43,583 bases of DNA, from assembly GCA_022766905.1 (NCBI GenBank), contig JALEPU010000035.1, forward strand, positions 1 through 43,583. Direction: 5' to 3'. The DNA comes from Lachnospiraceae bacterium. Lineage in GTDB: Bacteria; Bacillota; Clostridia; Lachnospirales; Lachnospiraceae. Of this stretch, positions 6,442-15,790 are shown piece by piece (position 1 is the stretch's first letter; each line of letters opens with the position of its first letter). Both the position numbers and the translations under genes were made by a program. The notes beneath the pieces are model-generated. The model ran no database searches. It saw only the letters and a program-made list of their open reading frames with translations, and was not told the origin of the DNA.

Positions 6442-7590
6442 ATGGAATGGAAAGATAAGAAGAAAGGATTTATTTATATTACCTATGCGTTACTGCTTTT
6501 TTTCTTCCTATATAGAATCCGTTCTTTTGCAGCACTGGGGAAAAATCTGCTTGGAATTCTGTTCCCGTTTTTAGTGGGAGGTTTTCTGGCTTTTTTGCTT
6601 AGCCTGCCGATGGGATGGCTGGAAAGAAAGCTTTTTCCAAAGGAAAAAAGCAGAACATTATATCGATTTAAAAGACCGATTAGTCTTGCACTGACATTTT
6701 TACTATTAATTGGAATTGTAGGGCTTGTGATTTTAATGATCGTTCCGGCTTTATCTGATACGGTACAAAAAATAATTGCAACTGTCCCGGCTTTTTTGTT
6801 CAAACTAGTGGATGATTTAAAAAAATGGAATCTGCCGGTTCAGGATCTGGAGCAGTGGGTAAATGAAGCGGCTATTAATTGGTCCTTGATTGGAGAGAAA
6901 GTATTTCACTTTTTAGAAAACTGGTCTACTGGTTTCATGACATCTACCTTTGGAGTAGTATTCTCTGTGGTATCAGGGGTTGCAGACGGGGTAATCAGTT
7001 TGATTTTTGCAATTTATTTGTTGGGTGCAAAAGAAAAACTGTATCGTCAGTTAAAAATTCTCGGATATGCTTTTTTACCGGAAAAAGTAACAGATAAAGT
7101 ACTTCGGGTAGGCTCTCTGATTCACAAAACTTTTTCTAATTTCTTTGCAGGACAATGTATGGAAGCATGTATTCTTGGAACTATGTTTATGGTATTTATG
7201 GCGATTCTTCGGATACCTTATGCTGTTTTAATTGGTCTTCTCATTGCACTGACAGCCCTGATTCCTATTTTTGGAGCTTTTATCGGATGTGCAACGGGAG
7301 TGATTTTGATTGTAATGGTAAATCCTATGAAAGCACTTTTGTTTTTGGCCTTATTCCTGATTTTACAACAGGTAGAAGGAAATTTGATTTACCCAAAAGT
7401 AGTGGGGAATTCCGTTGGACTTCCCAGTATCTGGGTTTTAGTCGCGGTAACGACAGGAGCCAGTGTGATGGGAATTTTAGGAATGATTTTATTTATTCCG
7501 CTTTTTTCTGTAGCCTATTCTCTGATTCGGGAAGCTGCGAAAAAACAGCTGAAAAAGAAACATGTTTCAGAGGAAAAATATAAAAATTAG
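6442..7590 (+). CDS. AI-2E family transporter (PerM-like permease)
   Basis: This 382-residue integral membrane protein has the family layout: two N-terminal helix pairs, a long central hydrophilic stretch (about residues 105-150), then a cluster of helices including a GLLIALTALIPIFGAFIG segment and VGNSVGLPSIWVLVAV, typical of the AI-2E exporter family. A clear AGGAGG site at 6430-6435 precedes ATG 6442. Family members export small molecules (AI-2, or sodium/proton exchange) or have unknown roles, and nothing here decides between them. It is followed after 77 bp by a two-component system, possibly in the same transcript. Confidence 0.85.
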   Translation: MEWKDKKKGFIYITYALLLFFFLYRIRSFAALGKNLLGILFPFLVGGFLAFLLSLPMGWLERKLFPKEKSRTLYRFKRPISLALTFLLLIGIVGLVILMIVPALSDTVQKIIATVPAFLFKLVDDLKKWNLPVQDLEQWVNEAAINWSLIGEKVFHFLENWSTGFMTSTFGVVFSVVSGVADGVISLIFAIYLLGAKEKLYRQLKILGYAFLPEKVTDKVLRVGSLIHKTFSNFFAGQCMEACILGTMFMVFMAILRIPYAVLIGLLIALTALIPIFGAFIGCATGVILIVMVNPMKALLFLALFLILQQVEGNLIYPKVVGNSVGLPSIWVLVAVTTGASVMGILGMILFIPLFSVAYSLIREAAKKQLKKKHVSEEKYKN

Positions 7591-7667
7591 ATTTGATTTC
7601 ACAAATTGGTCATATGCCTCTGTTATTCTAAAAAAAAACTATGTAGGAATCAGGAAGGAAAAGATTT

Positions 7668-8345
7668 ATGGATCAGTTAAAGATATTAGTAGTAGATGAT
7701 GAGAGCAGAATGCGTAAGCTTGTAAAAGATTTCCTGAAAAAAAAGGATTTTGAAGTATTAGAAGCAGGAGATGGAGAGGAAGCATTAGACATTTTTTTTG
7801 AGGTAAAAGATATTAGTCTGATTATTCTGGATGTTATGATGCCGAAGATGGATGGATTTGAAGTGGTAAAAGAAATTCGTCAGTATTCAAAAGTACCGAT
7901 TATTATGTTAACGGCAAAAGGAAAAGAAAGCGATGAGCTGCAGGGATTTGATCTTGGAGTGGATGAATACATATCCAAACCATTCAGTCCGAAAATACTG
8001 GTGGCAAGAGTTGAGGCAATTTTAAGAAGGACAAATAATCTTACGGAAAATGAAGTATTAAAAGCAGGTGGTATTGAGATTAATATAGCTGCTCATGAGG
8101 TAACCATTGATGGAAAGAAAGTAGAGCTGAGCTTTAAAGAATTTGAACTATTAAATTATTTCTTTGTGAATCAGGGGGTTGCTCTTTCCAGAGAAAAAAT
8201 ATTAAACAATGTCTGGAACTATGATTACTTTGGGGATGCCAGGACCATCGATACTCATGTAAAGAAATTAAGGAGTAAACTGGGAGACAAAGGCGCCTAT
8301 ATCAAAACCATATGGGGTATGGGATATAAGTTCGAGGTGGAATAG
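7668..8345 (+). CDS. OmpR/PhoB-type response regulator
   Basis: These 225 residues consist of a receiver domain (1-120) with acidic D10/D11, phosphoacceptor D55 in LDVMMPKMDG, T82 and K104 in YISKPFSP, then a winged-helix DNA-binding domain (about 130-225) with the LSFKEFELLNYF and RTIDTHVKKLRSKLG signatures. It acts with the adjacent kinase, whose start lies only 3 bp after the stop. The target genes are unknown. It is close to the VanR/YycF-type subgroup by look. Confidence 0.92.
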   Translation: MDQLKILVVDDESRMRKLVKDFLKKKDFEVLEAGDGEEALDIFFEVKDISLIILDVMMPKMDGFEVVKEIRQYSKVPIIMLTAKGKESDELQGFDLGVDEYISKPFSPKILVARVEAILRRTNNLTENEVLKAGGIEINIAAHEVTIDGKKVELSFKEFELLNYFFVNQGVALSREKILNNVWNYDYFGDARTIDTHVKKLRSKLGDKGAYIKTIWGMGYKFEVE

Positions 8346-8348
8346 TGG

Positions 8349-9869
8349 ATGATTAGGATGCGGCATTCAATCCGGTTTAAGCTGACTGCTATTTTGATGA
8401 TGACGATACTGGGAATTGTCCTGATTATGAGCGCAGTCAATGCAACATTTGCAGAGACCTATTACTATCAGTTTGAACGGGGAAATATTATTAATACATT
8501 TCATTCTGTCAATAATCTGTTTCGGAATCATGAGACACAGGATACAGAAGAGATAGAAGGGGAACTTTGGCAGATTACACAGCAATCCAGTATTCGTATG
8601 GTAATTGCTCAGTCCAGCCAGAGCTTTTACGGGGTTGAGATCCTGTATAAAACCACATATGAAAGTGGTAGGATTTTTAATACAATGACCAAATATCTGC
8701 AGGAAATTCAAAACTATGCAGTATTTGGAGGAGATGCCGATACGAAAAGAATCGTAGAACAATTGCAAAAAGAAGGGTATGTGGTCAGCGATGCCCATAA
8801 CTCTCTTGGAAAAGATATCACTTTGTTTGGAATGCTGGACAATGGCTATCTGGTGGCTATGCAGATTCCATTGGAAAGTCTGCGATCGTCTGTAAAGATG
8901 TTTAATCGCTTTCTGACTTATATTGGAACGATGGCAGTTTTATGCGGAGCAATCATTATGTATTTCGTATCCAAAAGTTTTACCAGGCCGATCAAAGAGA
9001 TGGCTGTGGTTGCGGAAAGGATGCGGGAATTGGATTTTGATGCAAAGGTAACCAACATTACCCCGGATGAACTGGGGGATCTTGGAATCTGTATTAATGA
9101 TCTGTCCGGCAAGTTAGAGGACACGATTTCGGAACTTAAGACTGCCAATAATGAATTACGAAAAGACATTGATCAGAAGATAAAAATCGATGACATGAGA
9201 AAGGAATTTTTATCTCATGTATCTCATGAACTGAAAACACCGATTGCTCTGATACAGGGATATGCAGAAGGACTGAAGGAAAATATCTCAGATGATGAAG
9301 AGAGCAAAGATTTCTACTGCGAAGTCATTGCCGATGAAGCAAAAAAGATGAACAAAATGGTCAAGAAACTTCTTACCTTAAATGAGATTGAGTTTGGCCA
9401 GGATAAAGTCCATATTGAACGATTTGATGTGGTAGATTTGATTCAAAATCTGTTATCTTCCTCTGGAATTCTTTTTCAAAAGAAAAATGTGAATCTTATT
9501 TTTGAAGAGAAAAAACCGATTTATGTATGGGCAGATGAATTTATGATTGAAGAAGTCCTTTCCAATTATATCAGTAATGCCCTGAATCATGTCACAGAAG
9601 GCGGAATAATTCGTATCTATATGAAGCAAAGAGAAAATGATGTCCGTATTTTTATCTATAATACCGGTGAACAGATTCCAAAAGAGGATCTGGATAAACT
9701 TTGGATTAAATTCTTTAAAGTGGACAAGGCCCGTACCAGAGAATACGGTGGAAGCGGAATCGGACTTTCTATTGTTGCGGCTACGATGGAAGCTCATGGC
9801 AAAGAATATGGGGTTCAGAATGTGGATGATGGGGTAGAGTTCTATATTGATCTGGATACTCACTTATAA
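8349..9869 (+). CDS. Membrane sensor histidine kinase
   Basis: This is a 506-residue kinase with a transmembrane helix at about 12-32, an extracytoplasmic sensor of about 155 residues with no recognised fold, a second helix at about 188-208, HAMP (about 208-262), HisKA with H293 in FLSHVSHELKTP, and HATPase (about 395-503) with N-box N410 and GGSGIGLSIV. The D-x-G-x-G box is replaced by YNTGEQIP, a variant seen in VanS-like kinases. GAGGTGG at 8334-8340 supports ATG 8349. An alternative ATG at 8358 is possible. The signal is unknown. A terminator follows at once, so the regulator and kinase close the transcript. Confidence 0.92.
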   Translation: MIRMRHSIRFKLTAILMMTILGIVLIMSAVNATFAETYYYQFERGNIINTFHSVNNLFRNHETQDTEEIEGELWQITQQSSIRMVIAQSSQSFYGVEILYKTTYESGRIFNTMTKYLQEIQNYAVFGGDADTKRIVEQLQKEGYVVSDAHNSLGKDITLFGMLDNGYLVAMQIPLESLRSSVKMFNRFLTYIGTMAVLCGAIIMYFVSKSFTRPIKEMAVVAERMRELDFDAKVTNITPDELGDLGICINDLSGKLEDTISELKTANNELRKDIDQKIKIDDMRKEFLSHVSHELKTPIALIQGYAEGLKENISDDEESKDFYCEVIADEAKKMNKMVKKLLTLNEIEFGQDKVHIERFDVVDLIQNLLSSSGILFQKKNVNLIFEEKKPIYVWADEFMIEEVLSNYISNALNHVTEGGIIRIYMKQRENDVRIFIYNTGEQIPKEDLDKLWIKFFKVDKARTREYGGSGIGLSIVAATMEAHGKEYGVQNVDDGVEFYIDLDTHL

Positions 9870-9890
9870 AATTTTTGGAAAAGGAAAAGA

Positions 9891-9941
9891 AAAGGGATAG
9901 AAATACTGCCGGAATTTCCGGCATGTGTTTCTATCCCTTTT
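9891..9941 (+). terminator. Bidirectional terminator
   Basis: AAAGGGATAGAAA (9891-9903) pairs with TTTCTATCCCTTT (9928-9940). A runs on one side and T on the other let it serve the kinase on the plus strand and the small minus-strand gene. An inner CCGGAA/TTCCGG pair extends the structure. Confidence 0.85.
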
Positions 9942-9955
9942 GTAAGATATGTAAT

Positions 9956-10159
9956 CTATAATTCAATCTTACCAGATTCATCTTCATTGAATACATAATA
10001 AACAGCATTCTCTTCCGGTTTGATATATAAGTCAACAGTTTTTAAGTCCTTTACTTTGTTGCCCTCGTCAACCCATACTTTTTTGGCAGCAGCCAATACA
10101 TCCTTGCAATCAGTCTGTTTTCCCTGGTATTCAACGTAAATGTTGGATTTCATTGCCAT
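9956..10159 (-). CDS. DUF6465-like small protein
   Basis: This 67-residue protein has the pattern NIYVEYQGKQ...KKVWVDEGNKVKDLKTVDLYIKPEENAVYYVFN. I recognise it as the small Clostridia family named DUF6465, here without the lysine/alanine-rich N-terminal extension many members carry. Its function is unknown. AGGAGG with 8-bp spacing precedes ATG 10159. It is monocistronic, with its own promoter and terminator. Confidence 0.8.
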   Translation of the reverse strand: MAMKSNIYVEYQGKQTDCKDVLAAAKKVWVDEGNKVKDLKTVDLYIKPEENAVYYVFNEDESGKIEL

Positions 10160-10205
10160 AGCTTAAGCCTCCTTTGCAATACATTTCCTATAAACAAACA
10201 TCCTT

Positions 10206-10234
10206 AATATATATTATTTCTTACAAAAAATCAA
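10206..10234 (-). promoter_or_regulatory. Promoter of the DUF6465-like gene
   Basis: On the minus strand TTGATT (10234-10229), a 17-bp spacer and TATATT (10211-10206). Confidence 0.65.
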
Positions 10235-10497
10235 CTTTGGATTTGAAAATCAGGAAAATATTTTAAATAAATGGTAGAAAATCTCAGGAAACGGAAAACC
10301 AGGTTTGAAAAATCTGTGAAAAACCGTATGATTTTCTTACGCTTTTTTGGAAAAATCACGATAGCCACTGGAAAAGAGTGGGAGAGGGGTGCAAAAAACA
10401 TAGAAAATGAAAAAGTTTTTTCACCATGCCTTTCTATCTGTAAAAAGAAAGCAGAAATAGAAGAAAAGTTTTTCGAAAGAATAATCCGGCCAAAACC
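10235..10497 (+). other. Intergenic stretch without a supported gene
   Basis: About 260 bp of purine-rich, AT-rich DNA lie between divergent promoters. Open frames exist on both strands but lack ribosome sites and run across the hisH promoter. I looked for a T-box or other leader ahead of the histidine genes and saw none. Confidence 0.5.
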
Positions 10498-10526
10498 TTG
10501 CAAAACCTTCCTTTTTCTACTACAAT
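10498..10526 (+). promoter_or_regulatory. Promoter of hisH-hisF
   Basis: TTGCAA at 10498-10503, a 17-bp spacer and TACAAT at 10521-10526. The hisH ATG follows 36 bp later. Confidence 0.7.
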
Positions 10527-10562
10527 TAGATACAGCGATAAAGGACGAGAAAGGAGAACAGG

Positions 10563-11168
10563 ATGATTTCAATTATAGATTATGATGCAGGTAATATAAA
10601 AAGTGTGGAAAAGGCTATTTTACATTTGGGCCAGGAAGCAGTGATTACAAGAGATAGAGATGTTATTTTATCCAGTGAGAAGGTGATTCTTCCCGGGGTT
10701 GGTTCTTTTGGAGATGCAATGAGCAAGCTCCGTGATTACGGATTGATCAATGTGATTTATGATGTGGCAGAGAAAGGAATCCCGTTTCTTGGTATCTGTC
10801 TTGGGCTTCAATTGCTGTTTGAATCCAGTGAGGAAAGTCCGGGTGTAAGCGGCCTGGGACTATTAAAAGGGAAGATTTTGCGCATTCCGGATCAGGAAGG
10901 GTTAAAAATTCCTCATATGGGATGGAATAATCTGAAAATAAAAGAGGGAGCAACCTTGTTCCGGGGCATAGAAGAAAACCCATATGTGTACTTTGTGCAT
11001 TCCTATTATTTAAAAGCAGAGGATGAAAAAGACGTAGCGGCAACGACCACATATTCTACCTTAATCCATGCTTCGGTAGAACATGAGAATATATTTGCCT
11101 GTCAGTTCCATCCGGAAAAAAGTTCAGATACCGGCCTTAAAATTTTAAATAATTTTATTTCACTTTAG
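10563..11168 (+). CDS. hisH: Imidazole glycerol phosphate synthase, glutaminase subunit
   Basis: This 201-residue class I glutamine amidotransferase has nucleophile C79 in GICLGLQLL, and H183 and E185 in QFHPEKS. IIDYDAGNIKSV and LPGVGSFGDAM are HisH signatures. It hydrolyses glutamine and passes ammonia to HisF in histidine synthesis. An AAGGAGAACAGG ribosome site precedes ATG. hisF follows after 84 bp. The other his genes are not in the window, so the operon is split in this genome. Confidence 0.95.
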   Translation: MISIIDYDAGNIKSVEKAILHLGQEAVITRDRDVILSSEKVILPGVGSFGDAMSKLRDYGLINVIYDVAEKGIPFLGICLGLQLLFESSEESPGVSGLGLLKGKILRIPDQEGLKIPHMGWNNLKIKEGATLFRGIEENPYVYFVHSYYLKAEDEKDVAATTTYSTLIHASVEHENIFACQFHPEKSSDTGLKILNNFISL

Positions 11169-11252
11169 GATTCGGGAACGGATTGCTGTGAAACAATCCA
11201 TGATTGCTTTTGACAACCGAACCTCTTCAGGAAAAGAAAAGGAGAATCTAAA

Positions 11253-12017
11253 ATGTATACAAAAAGAATTATTCCCTGTCTGGATGTACATGGAGGCAGA
11301 GTGGTAAAAGGTGTTAATTTTGTCAATCTGAAAGACGCCGGGGACCCGGTAGAAATTGCCAGAGCATATGATAAAGCAGGAGCAGATGAAGTTGTTTTTT
11401 TGGATATTACCGCTTCTTCCGATGCAAGAAAAACAGTGATTGATATGGTAAGAAGAGTGGCAGAAACTGTTTTCATTCCATTTACGGTCGGAGGAGGAAT
11501 CCGCACTGTAGATGATTTTAAAGCGATTTTAAGAGAAGGAGCGGATAAGATCTCGATCAACAGCTCCGCCATTAATACACCAAGGTTAATCAGTGATGCA
11601 GCAGATAAATTTGGCAGTCAATGTGTGGTTGTAGCCATTGATGCCAAGAAAAGAGAAGATGGATCCGGCTGGAATATCTATAAAAATGGCGGCAGAATCG
11701 ATGTTGGAATCGATGCGGTAGAGTGGGCGATGGAAGTGGAAAAACGAGGTGCCGGTGAAATTCTTTTGACCAGTATGGATTGTGATGGGACAAAAGCCGG
11801 CTATGATATTGAGCTGACCCGAATGATATCGGACAATGTTTCCATTCCGGTGATTGCATCCGGAGGAGCAGGCACAAAGGAACACTTTTATGAAGCTTTG
11901 ACAGATGGAAAGGCAGATGCGGCTTTGGCAGCTTCTTTATTTCACTATAAAGAACTGGAGATTCTGGATTTAAAACAATACTTAAAAGATCGTGGTGTTT
12001 CCATGCGGATTTCCTGA
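11253..12017 (+). CDS. hisF: Imidazole glycerol phosphate synthase, cyclase subunit
   Basis: This 254-residue TIM barrel has catalytic D11 in [14 protein letters not shown] and D128 in VVVAIDAK, plus GGGIRT and ASGGAG phosphate-binding loops. It uses ammonia from HisH to make IGP and AICAR. The length is normal for the family. AAAGGAG precedes ATG 11253. The 84-bp gap from hisH contains a small GGATTG/CAATCC hairpin but no terminator, so the pair is likely co-transcribed. Confidence 0.95.
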   Translation: MYTKRIIPCLDVHGGRVVKGVNFVNLKDAGDPVEIARAYDKAGADEVVFLDITASSDARKTVIDMVRRVAETVFIPFTVGGGIRTVDDFKAILREGADKISINSSAINTPRLISDAADKFGSQCVVVAIDAKKREDGSGWNIYKNGGRIDVGIDAVEWAMEVEKRGAGEILLTSMDCDGTKAGYDIELTRMISDNVSIPVIASGGAGTKEHFYEALTDGKADAALAASLFHYKELEILDLKQYLKDRGVSMRIS

Positions 12018-12107
12018 TCAGAGAAAAGATGATATGGTTTTTGAACAGTAAAAAACAGAAGAAGCAGTCCGGTTTTCGATTTCCTGCAAGAAAAAGGAGG
12101 CATAAAG

Positions 12108-13256
12108 ATGGATGAAGTGATAACCCTTGCGAAAGAGCTGGTACAGATTGAAAGTACCAATCCAGGTACGGGAGAGTCAAAAATCCGGGAATATATCAAA
12201 GAATATCTGAAAGATAGTAAAATAGAGATTCTGGAAGAGGAAGCATTGGTGGGACGGAAAAATCTGATTGCAACGATTCCCGGGATAGAGCAAGGTCCTA
12301 TGCTTGTACTTCTTTGTCATATGGATACGGTGGTTGTAGAAAAGAACTGGACCAAAGAGCCTTTTGGAGGAGAAATCAAAGATGGAAAGCTGTATGGTCG
12401 TGGTTCCTGTGATATGAAATCAGGACTGGCCTGCGCCCTTTCTTTGTTCCGAAAAACAGCGAAAGAGGTAACAGAAGGAAAAAGGAAGCTAAAGCATCCA
12501 TTTCGTTTGATTTGTACTGTTGACGAAGAAGGGAACATGGAAGGGGTGGAGCACATTATCTCAATGGGATATGTAAAACAGGAAGATTATGTGATGGATT
12601 TAGAACCAACAGACGGACAGATTCAGATGGCCCATAAGGGAAGATTCTGGATTTGCATTACAGTATCCGGAGTAACGGCCCATGCCAGCCGTCCGGAACA
12701 GGGAAAAGATGCCATCGCTGCGGCAGCAGCATTAATCTGTTCTATGAAAAATAGTTTTACAAAACTCCCGGCTCATCCGGAAATGGGGCCTTCTACCATT
12801 ACATTTGGGCAGATTCAGGGTGGATATCAACCTTATGTTGTGCCGGATTTATGTAAAATTTGGATTGACTGCCGACTATCCCCTCCTGTAACCGATGAGA
12901 CAGTATTACAATTGTTGAAACAGGGAATCGAAAAAGCAAAAGATATGGTACCGGGAATTGGAATCGAGTATTGTATTACCGGAAATCGGCCATATATTGA
13001 AAAAAATGAAGAATCACCTTTCTTTTTAGGACTGCAAAATGCGGTGGTGAAAGTAACGGGTAAGAAATTAAATGCAGAAGTATTTACCGGCTATACGGAT
13101 AGTGCAGTGATTGCCGGGATTTTGAAAAATCAGAATTGCCTTTCTTATGGGCCGGGCAGTTTGAACCAGGCCCATAAACCTGATGAATATGTGTTATTAT
13201 CTGACATTGAGCGCTGCGTAAAAGTACTGGCAGCCTTGATTGATGAGATGTTATAA
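12108..13256 (+). CDS. M20 family metallopeptidase (ArgE/DapE-like)
   Basis: This 382-residue zinc hydrolase has H71 and D73 in LCHMDTV, D102 in GRGSCDMKSG, E140-E141 in TVDEEGNMEG and a third-ligand E166 in DLEPTDG, with a dimerisation domain in the middle (AHASRPEQGKDA). The family removes acyl groups or amino acids from small substrates such as N-acetylornithine, succinyl-DAP or dipeptides. This sequence does not decide which. AAAGGAGG precedes ATG 12108. It lies 90 bp after hisF and may belong to the same transcript. It is not the YgeY type, unlike the M20 gene at the window start. Confidence 0.88.
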   Translation: MDEVITLAKELVQIESTNPGTGESKIREYIKEYLKDSKIEILEEEALVGRKNLIATIPGIEQGPMLVLLCHMDTVVVEKNWTKEPFGGEIKDGKLYGRGSCDMKSGLACALSLFRKTAKEVTEGKRKLKHPFRLICTVDEEGNMEGVEHIISMGYVKQEDYVMDLEPTDGQIQMAHKGRFWICITVSGVTAHASRPEQGKDAIAAAAALICSMKNSFTKLPAHPEMGPSTITFGQIQGGYQPYVVPDLCKIWIDCRLSPPVTDETVLQLLKQGIEKAKDMVPGIGIEYCITGNRPYIEKNEESPFFLGLQNAVVKVTGKKLNAEVFTGYTDSAVIAGILKNQNCLSYGPGSLNQAHKPDEYVLLSDIERCVKVLAALIDEML

Positions 13257-13302
13257 AAATGGTAAAATCATCTGCCGGGACAGCTGATTTTTACCATTTT
13301 TT
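13257..13302 (+). terminator. Terminator of the M20 gene, overlapping the arsR 3' end
   Basis: AAATGGTAAAATCA (13257-13270) pairs, with one bulge, to TGATTTTTACCATTT (13285-13299), followed by T. The right arm is part of the arsR coding sequence and the left arm contains its stop codon, so one hairpin serves both converging genes. Confidence 0.75.
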
Positions 13303-13630
13303 CTATCATTTCGTGAAGCATTTCAGCTTGCTCTGTATTGGCAGCTTTATAATAGACTTCTTTTCCGTCTCTTCGGCTTACAATCAGATTATTTGCCTTT
13401 AATAATTTTAAATGATGTGAAACGGCCGGACTGGTCATTTCTACCATGACAGAAAGGTTGGTGACGCATTCTTCACAGTGACATAACAGCCAGAAAATAC
13501 GGATCCGGCTGCTGTCACCTAACAACTTAAATATATCGGAAATGATATGAAATTCTTCTGATTTTGGCATATGGTCAAAATGGTGTTCCATGTTCTGTCC
13601 ATGATTATGTGGAAGTTTACCATCAGACAT
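13268..13630 (-). CDS. ArsR/SmtB-family metal-responsive repressor
   Basis: This 120-residue winged-helix repressor has a recognition helix region SPAVSHHLKLLKANNLIVSRRDGKEVYY. The metal box in the alpha-3 region is C50-H-C52-x2-C55, and the N-terminal tail is rich in histidine (HNHGQNMEHHFDH). Thiols plus this tail suggest a soft metal such as Cd, Pb or Zn, as in CadC. That is inference from family knowledge. It is the last gene of an operon with an HMA protein and a P1B ATPase and most likely represses it through the palindrome at 15791-15814, releasing when metal binds. Confidence 0.88.
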   Translation of the reverse strand: MSDGKLPHNHGQNMEHHFDHMPKSEEFHIISDIFKLLGDSSRIRIFWLLCHCEECVTNLSVMVEMTSPAVSHHLKLLKANNLIVSRRDGKEVYYKAANTEQAEMLHEMIEKMVKISCPGR

Positions 13631-13642
13631 AAAAATTCCTCC

Positions 13643-15526
13643 TTATAATTTTTTGACAAATAAAGTACGAATTGCATTTAAAACAGCAAGAATCATAACA
13701 CCTACATCTGCAAAAATCGCAATCCACATGTTTGCAATTCCCAATGCAACACAAATGAGAGCGAATACTTTGATTCCAATGGCAAAGAAAATATTTTCAT
13801 AAACAATACGCAGGCATTTTCGGGAAATCTTGATTGCTTTTACAATTTTCATCGGGTCATCGTCCATCAGGACAATATCAGCTGCTTCAATCGCCGCATC
13901 CGATCCCATAGCACCCATTGCAATTCCAATATCTGCTCTTCCTAAAACAGGAGCATCGTTAATACCGTCACCGACAAATGCCAGATGAGAGCGGCCATTT
14001 GTCTGACTTAATAATTCCTCTACTTTCGACACTTTGTCTCCAGGAAGAAGTTCGCTGTAGCATTGATCTACCTGAAGCTCGCTGGCAACTTTCTGGGCAA
14101 CAGTATGGGAATCTCCTGTCAGCATGACGGTTTGTTTGATTCCAATAGCCTTTAAAGCTGAAATGGCTTTTTTCGATGTTGGTTTTACCAGATCAGAAAT
14201 CACGATATGACCGGCATACTGTCCATCAAGAGCGACATGAACAATTGTACCTACTTTATGACAGTCAATAAAATCAATGTGTAGTTTTTTCATCAATTTA
14301 TTGTTACCGACTGCAACGAAAACATCATCAACCCGGGCAGTTAGCCCATTTCCGCTTATTTCCTGAATCTCACTGACACGATTTCGATCAATTTCTTTTC
14401 CATATGCTTTTAAAAGGCTTTTACTGATTGGATGGGAAGAAGCACTTTCTGCCAATGCTGCATATTCGAGAAGTTTTTCTTCTTCCAGTTTATTATGATG
14501 GATGGCGCTGACTTCAAAAACGCCCTGTGTTAAAGTGCCTGTTTTGTCAAATACAACAGAATCTGTTTTGGAAAGAGCTTCCAGATAGTTGGAACCCTTT
14601 ACCAGAATTCCTTCCTTGCTTGCTCCTCCGATTCCGGCAAAAAAGCTTAAAGGGATACTGATAACCAGAGCACAAGGACAGCTGGCAACCAGGAAAGAAA
14701 GTGCCCGATAGAGAAATACGCTAAAATTACCCGGCTGATTCAGGAAAACGATTCGAACAAGCGGAGGGAGAACGGCAAGAACCAGAGCACTATAGCAAAC
14801 AACAGGGGTATAAATTTTTGCAAATCGGGAAATAAAATCTTCTGATTTTGATTTTCTGGAGCTGGCATTTTCTACCAGGTCTAAAATTTTGGAAACAGTA
14901 GATTCGCCAAACTCTTTCGTTGTCTGTATTTTTAAAACACCTGTCATGTTGATACATCCACTGATAATCTCATCTCCGGTTTTTACATCTCTTGGAAGAC
15001 TTTCTCCGGTTAGGGCACTGGTATTTAAACTGGAATTTCCCTCTATGACGATACCATCAATCGGTACCTTTTCACCGGGATTGACATAAATCATCGTGCC
15101 GATTTCCACTTCATCCGGATCGACCTGTTCCAGTTTTCCCTCTGTCTCAATATTGGCATAATCAGGGCGGATATCCATTAATTCAGATATATTTTTTCTG
15201 CTTTTTCCAACGGCATAGCTTTGAAAAAATTCGCCAATCTGATAAAACAGCATAACCGCAATTGCTTCTACATAATCACCATTTTGTGTAAGACCAATGA
15301 TCATAGCGCCTATGGTGGCAACAGACATTAAAAAATTTTCATCAAATACCTGTTTGTTCAGGATCCCTTTCCAGGCTTTTCTTAAAATATCATAGCCAAT
15401 GACGAGATACGGGATCAGATAGAATAAAAATCGTATCATACCTTGAAGAGGAAGAAAAGCCAGTATAACCATAAGAAGAGCGGCAACCAGGATGCGGATC
15501 AGCATCTTTTTTTGTTTCTTTGTCAT
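13643..15526 (-). CDS. Heavy-metal P1B-type ATPase (Zn/Cd/Co exporter type)
   Basis: This 627-residue P-type ATPase has TGES (173-176, actuator), S-C283-P-C285 in the metal-transport helix, phosphorylated D327 in DKTGTLT, SSHP with H365 (P1B hallmark) and GDGIND (519-524). It begins directly with transmembrane helices and lacks the usual N-terminal HMA domain. That domain is encoded as a separate gene just upstream. The CPC motif plus the lack of a Cu-type signature favour divalent metals (Zn, Cd, Co). It exports metal at the cost of ATP. It ends 12 bp before the arsR start. Confidence 0.92.
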   Translation of the reverse strand: MTKKQKKMLIRILVAALLMVILAFLPLQGMIRFLFYLIPYLVIGYDILRKAWKGILNKQVFDENFLMSVATIGAMIIGLTQNGDYVEAIAVMLFYQIGEFFQSYAVGKSRKNISELMDIRPDYANIETEGKLEQVDPDEVEIGTMIYVNPGEKVPIDGIVIEGNSSLNTSALTGESLPRDVKTGDEIISGCINMTGVLKIQTTKEFGESTVSKILDLVENASSRKSKSEDFISRFAKIYTPVVCYSALVLAVLPPLVRIVFLNQPGNFSVFLYRALSFLVASCPCALVISIPLSFFAGIGGASKEGILVKGSNYLEALSKTDSVVFDKTGTLTQGVFEVSAIHHNKLEEEKLLEYAALAESASSHPISKSLLKAYGKEIDRNRVSEIQEISGNGLTARVDDVFVAVGNNKLMKKLHIDFIDCHKVGTIVHVALDGQYAGHIVISDLVKPTSKKAISALKAIGIKQTVMLTGDSHTVAQKVASELQVDQCYSELLPGDKVSKVEELLSQTNGRSHLAFVGDGINDAPVLGRADIGIAMGAMGSDAAIEAADIVLMDDDPMKIVKAIKISRKCLRIVYENIFFAIGIKVFALICVALGIANMWIAIFADVGVMILAVLNAIRTLFVKKL

Positions 15527-15546
15527 AGTGACACCTCGGTTTTTAT

Positions 15547-15768
15547 TTATTTCAGATAGATTTCACAGTCACTTTCTACTTTTTTACAGTTTTTTAACAC
15601 TGTTTTCATGACCTGTGAAACGTCTGCACTATCTTCAAATTCGACAATCATCTTTTGAGTCATAAAGTTTACAACCGCATTTTTTACACCGTCGGTTTTC
15701 TTTGTTGCATCCTCCATTTTATTTGCACAGTTTGCGCAGTCCACTTCGATTTTATAAGTCTTTTTCAT
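15547..15768 (-). CDS. Stand-alone HMA domain metal chaperone
   Basis: This 73-residue ferredoxin-like HMA domain has the metal motif D-C-A-N-C (about residues 10-14, variant of GMTCxxC) and the usual VNFMTQKMIVEF strand. It probably hands metal to the ATPase encoded 20 bp downstream, which lacks its own HMA domain. A TTG at 15774 is in frame, but AAAGGAG with 8-bp spacing points to ATG 15768. First gene of the operon. Confidence 0.85.
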   Translation of the reverse strand: MKKTYKIEVDCANCANKMEDATKKTDGVKNAVVNFMTQKMIVEFEDSADVSQVMKTVLKNCKKVESDCEIYLK

Positions 15769-15790
15769 AATCAATTCTCCTTTCGTTTTT

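Noticed and set aside
10235-10562. Possible T-box or other riboswitch before the histidine genes
   Set aside because: No T-box AGGGUGGNACCGCG-like core and no terminator hairpin were found.
10271-10585. A 104-codon plus-strand frame and an opposite minus-strand frame ahead of hisH
   Set aside because: No ribosome sites, low-complexity lysine-rich products, and both run through the hisH promoter.
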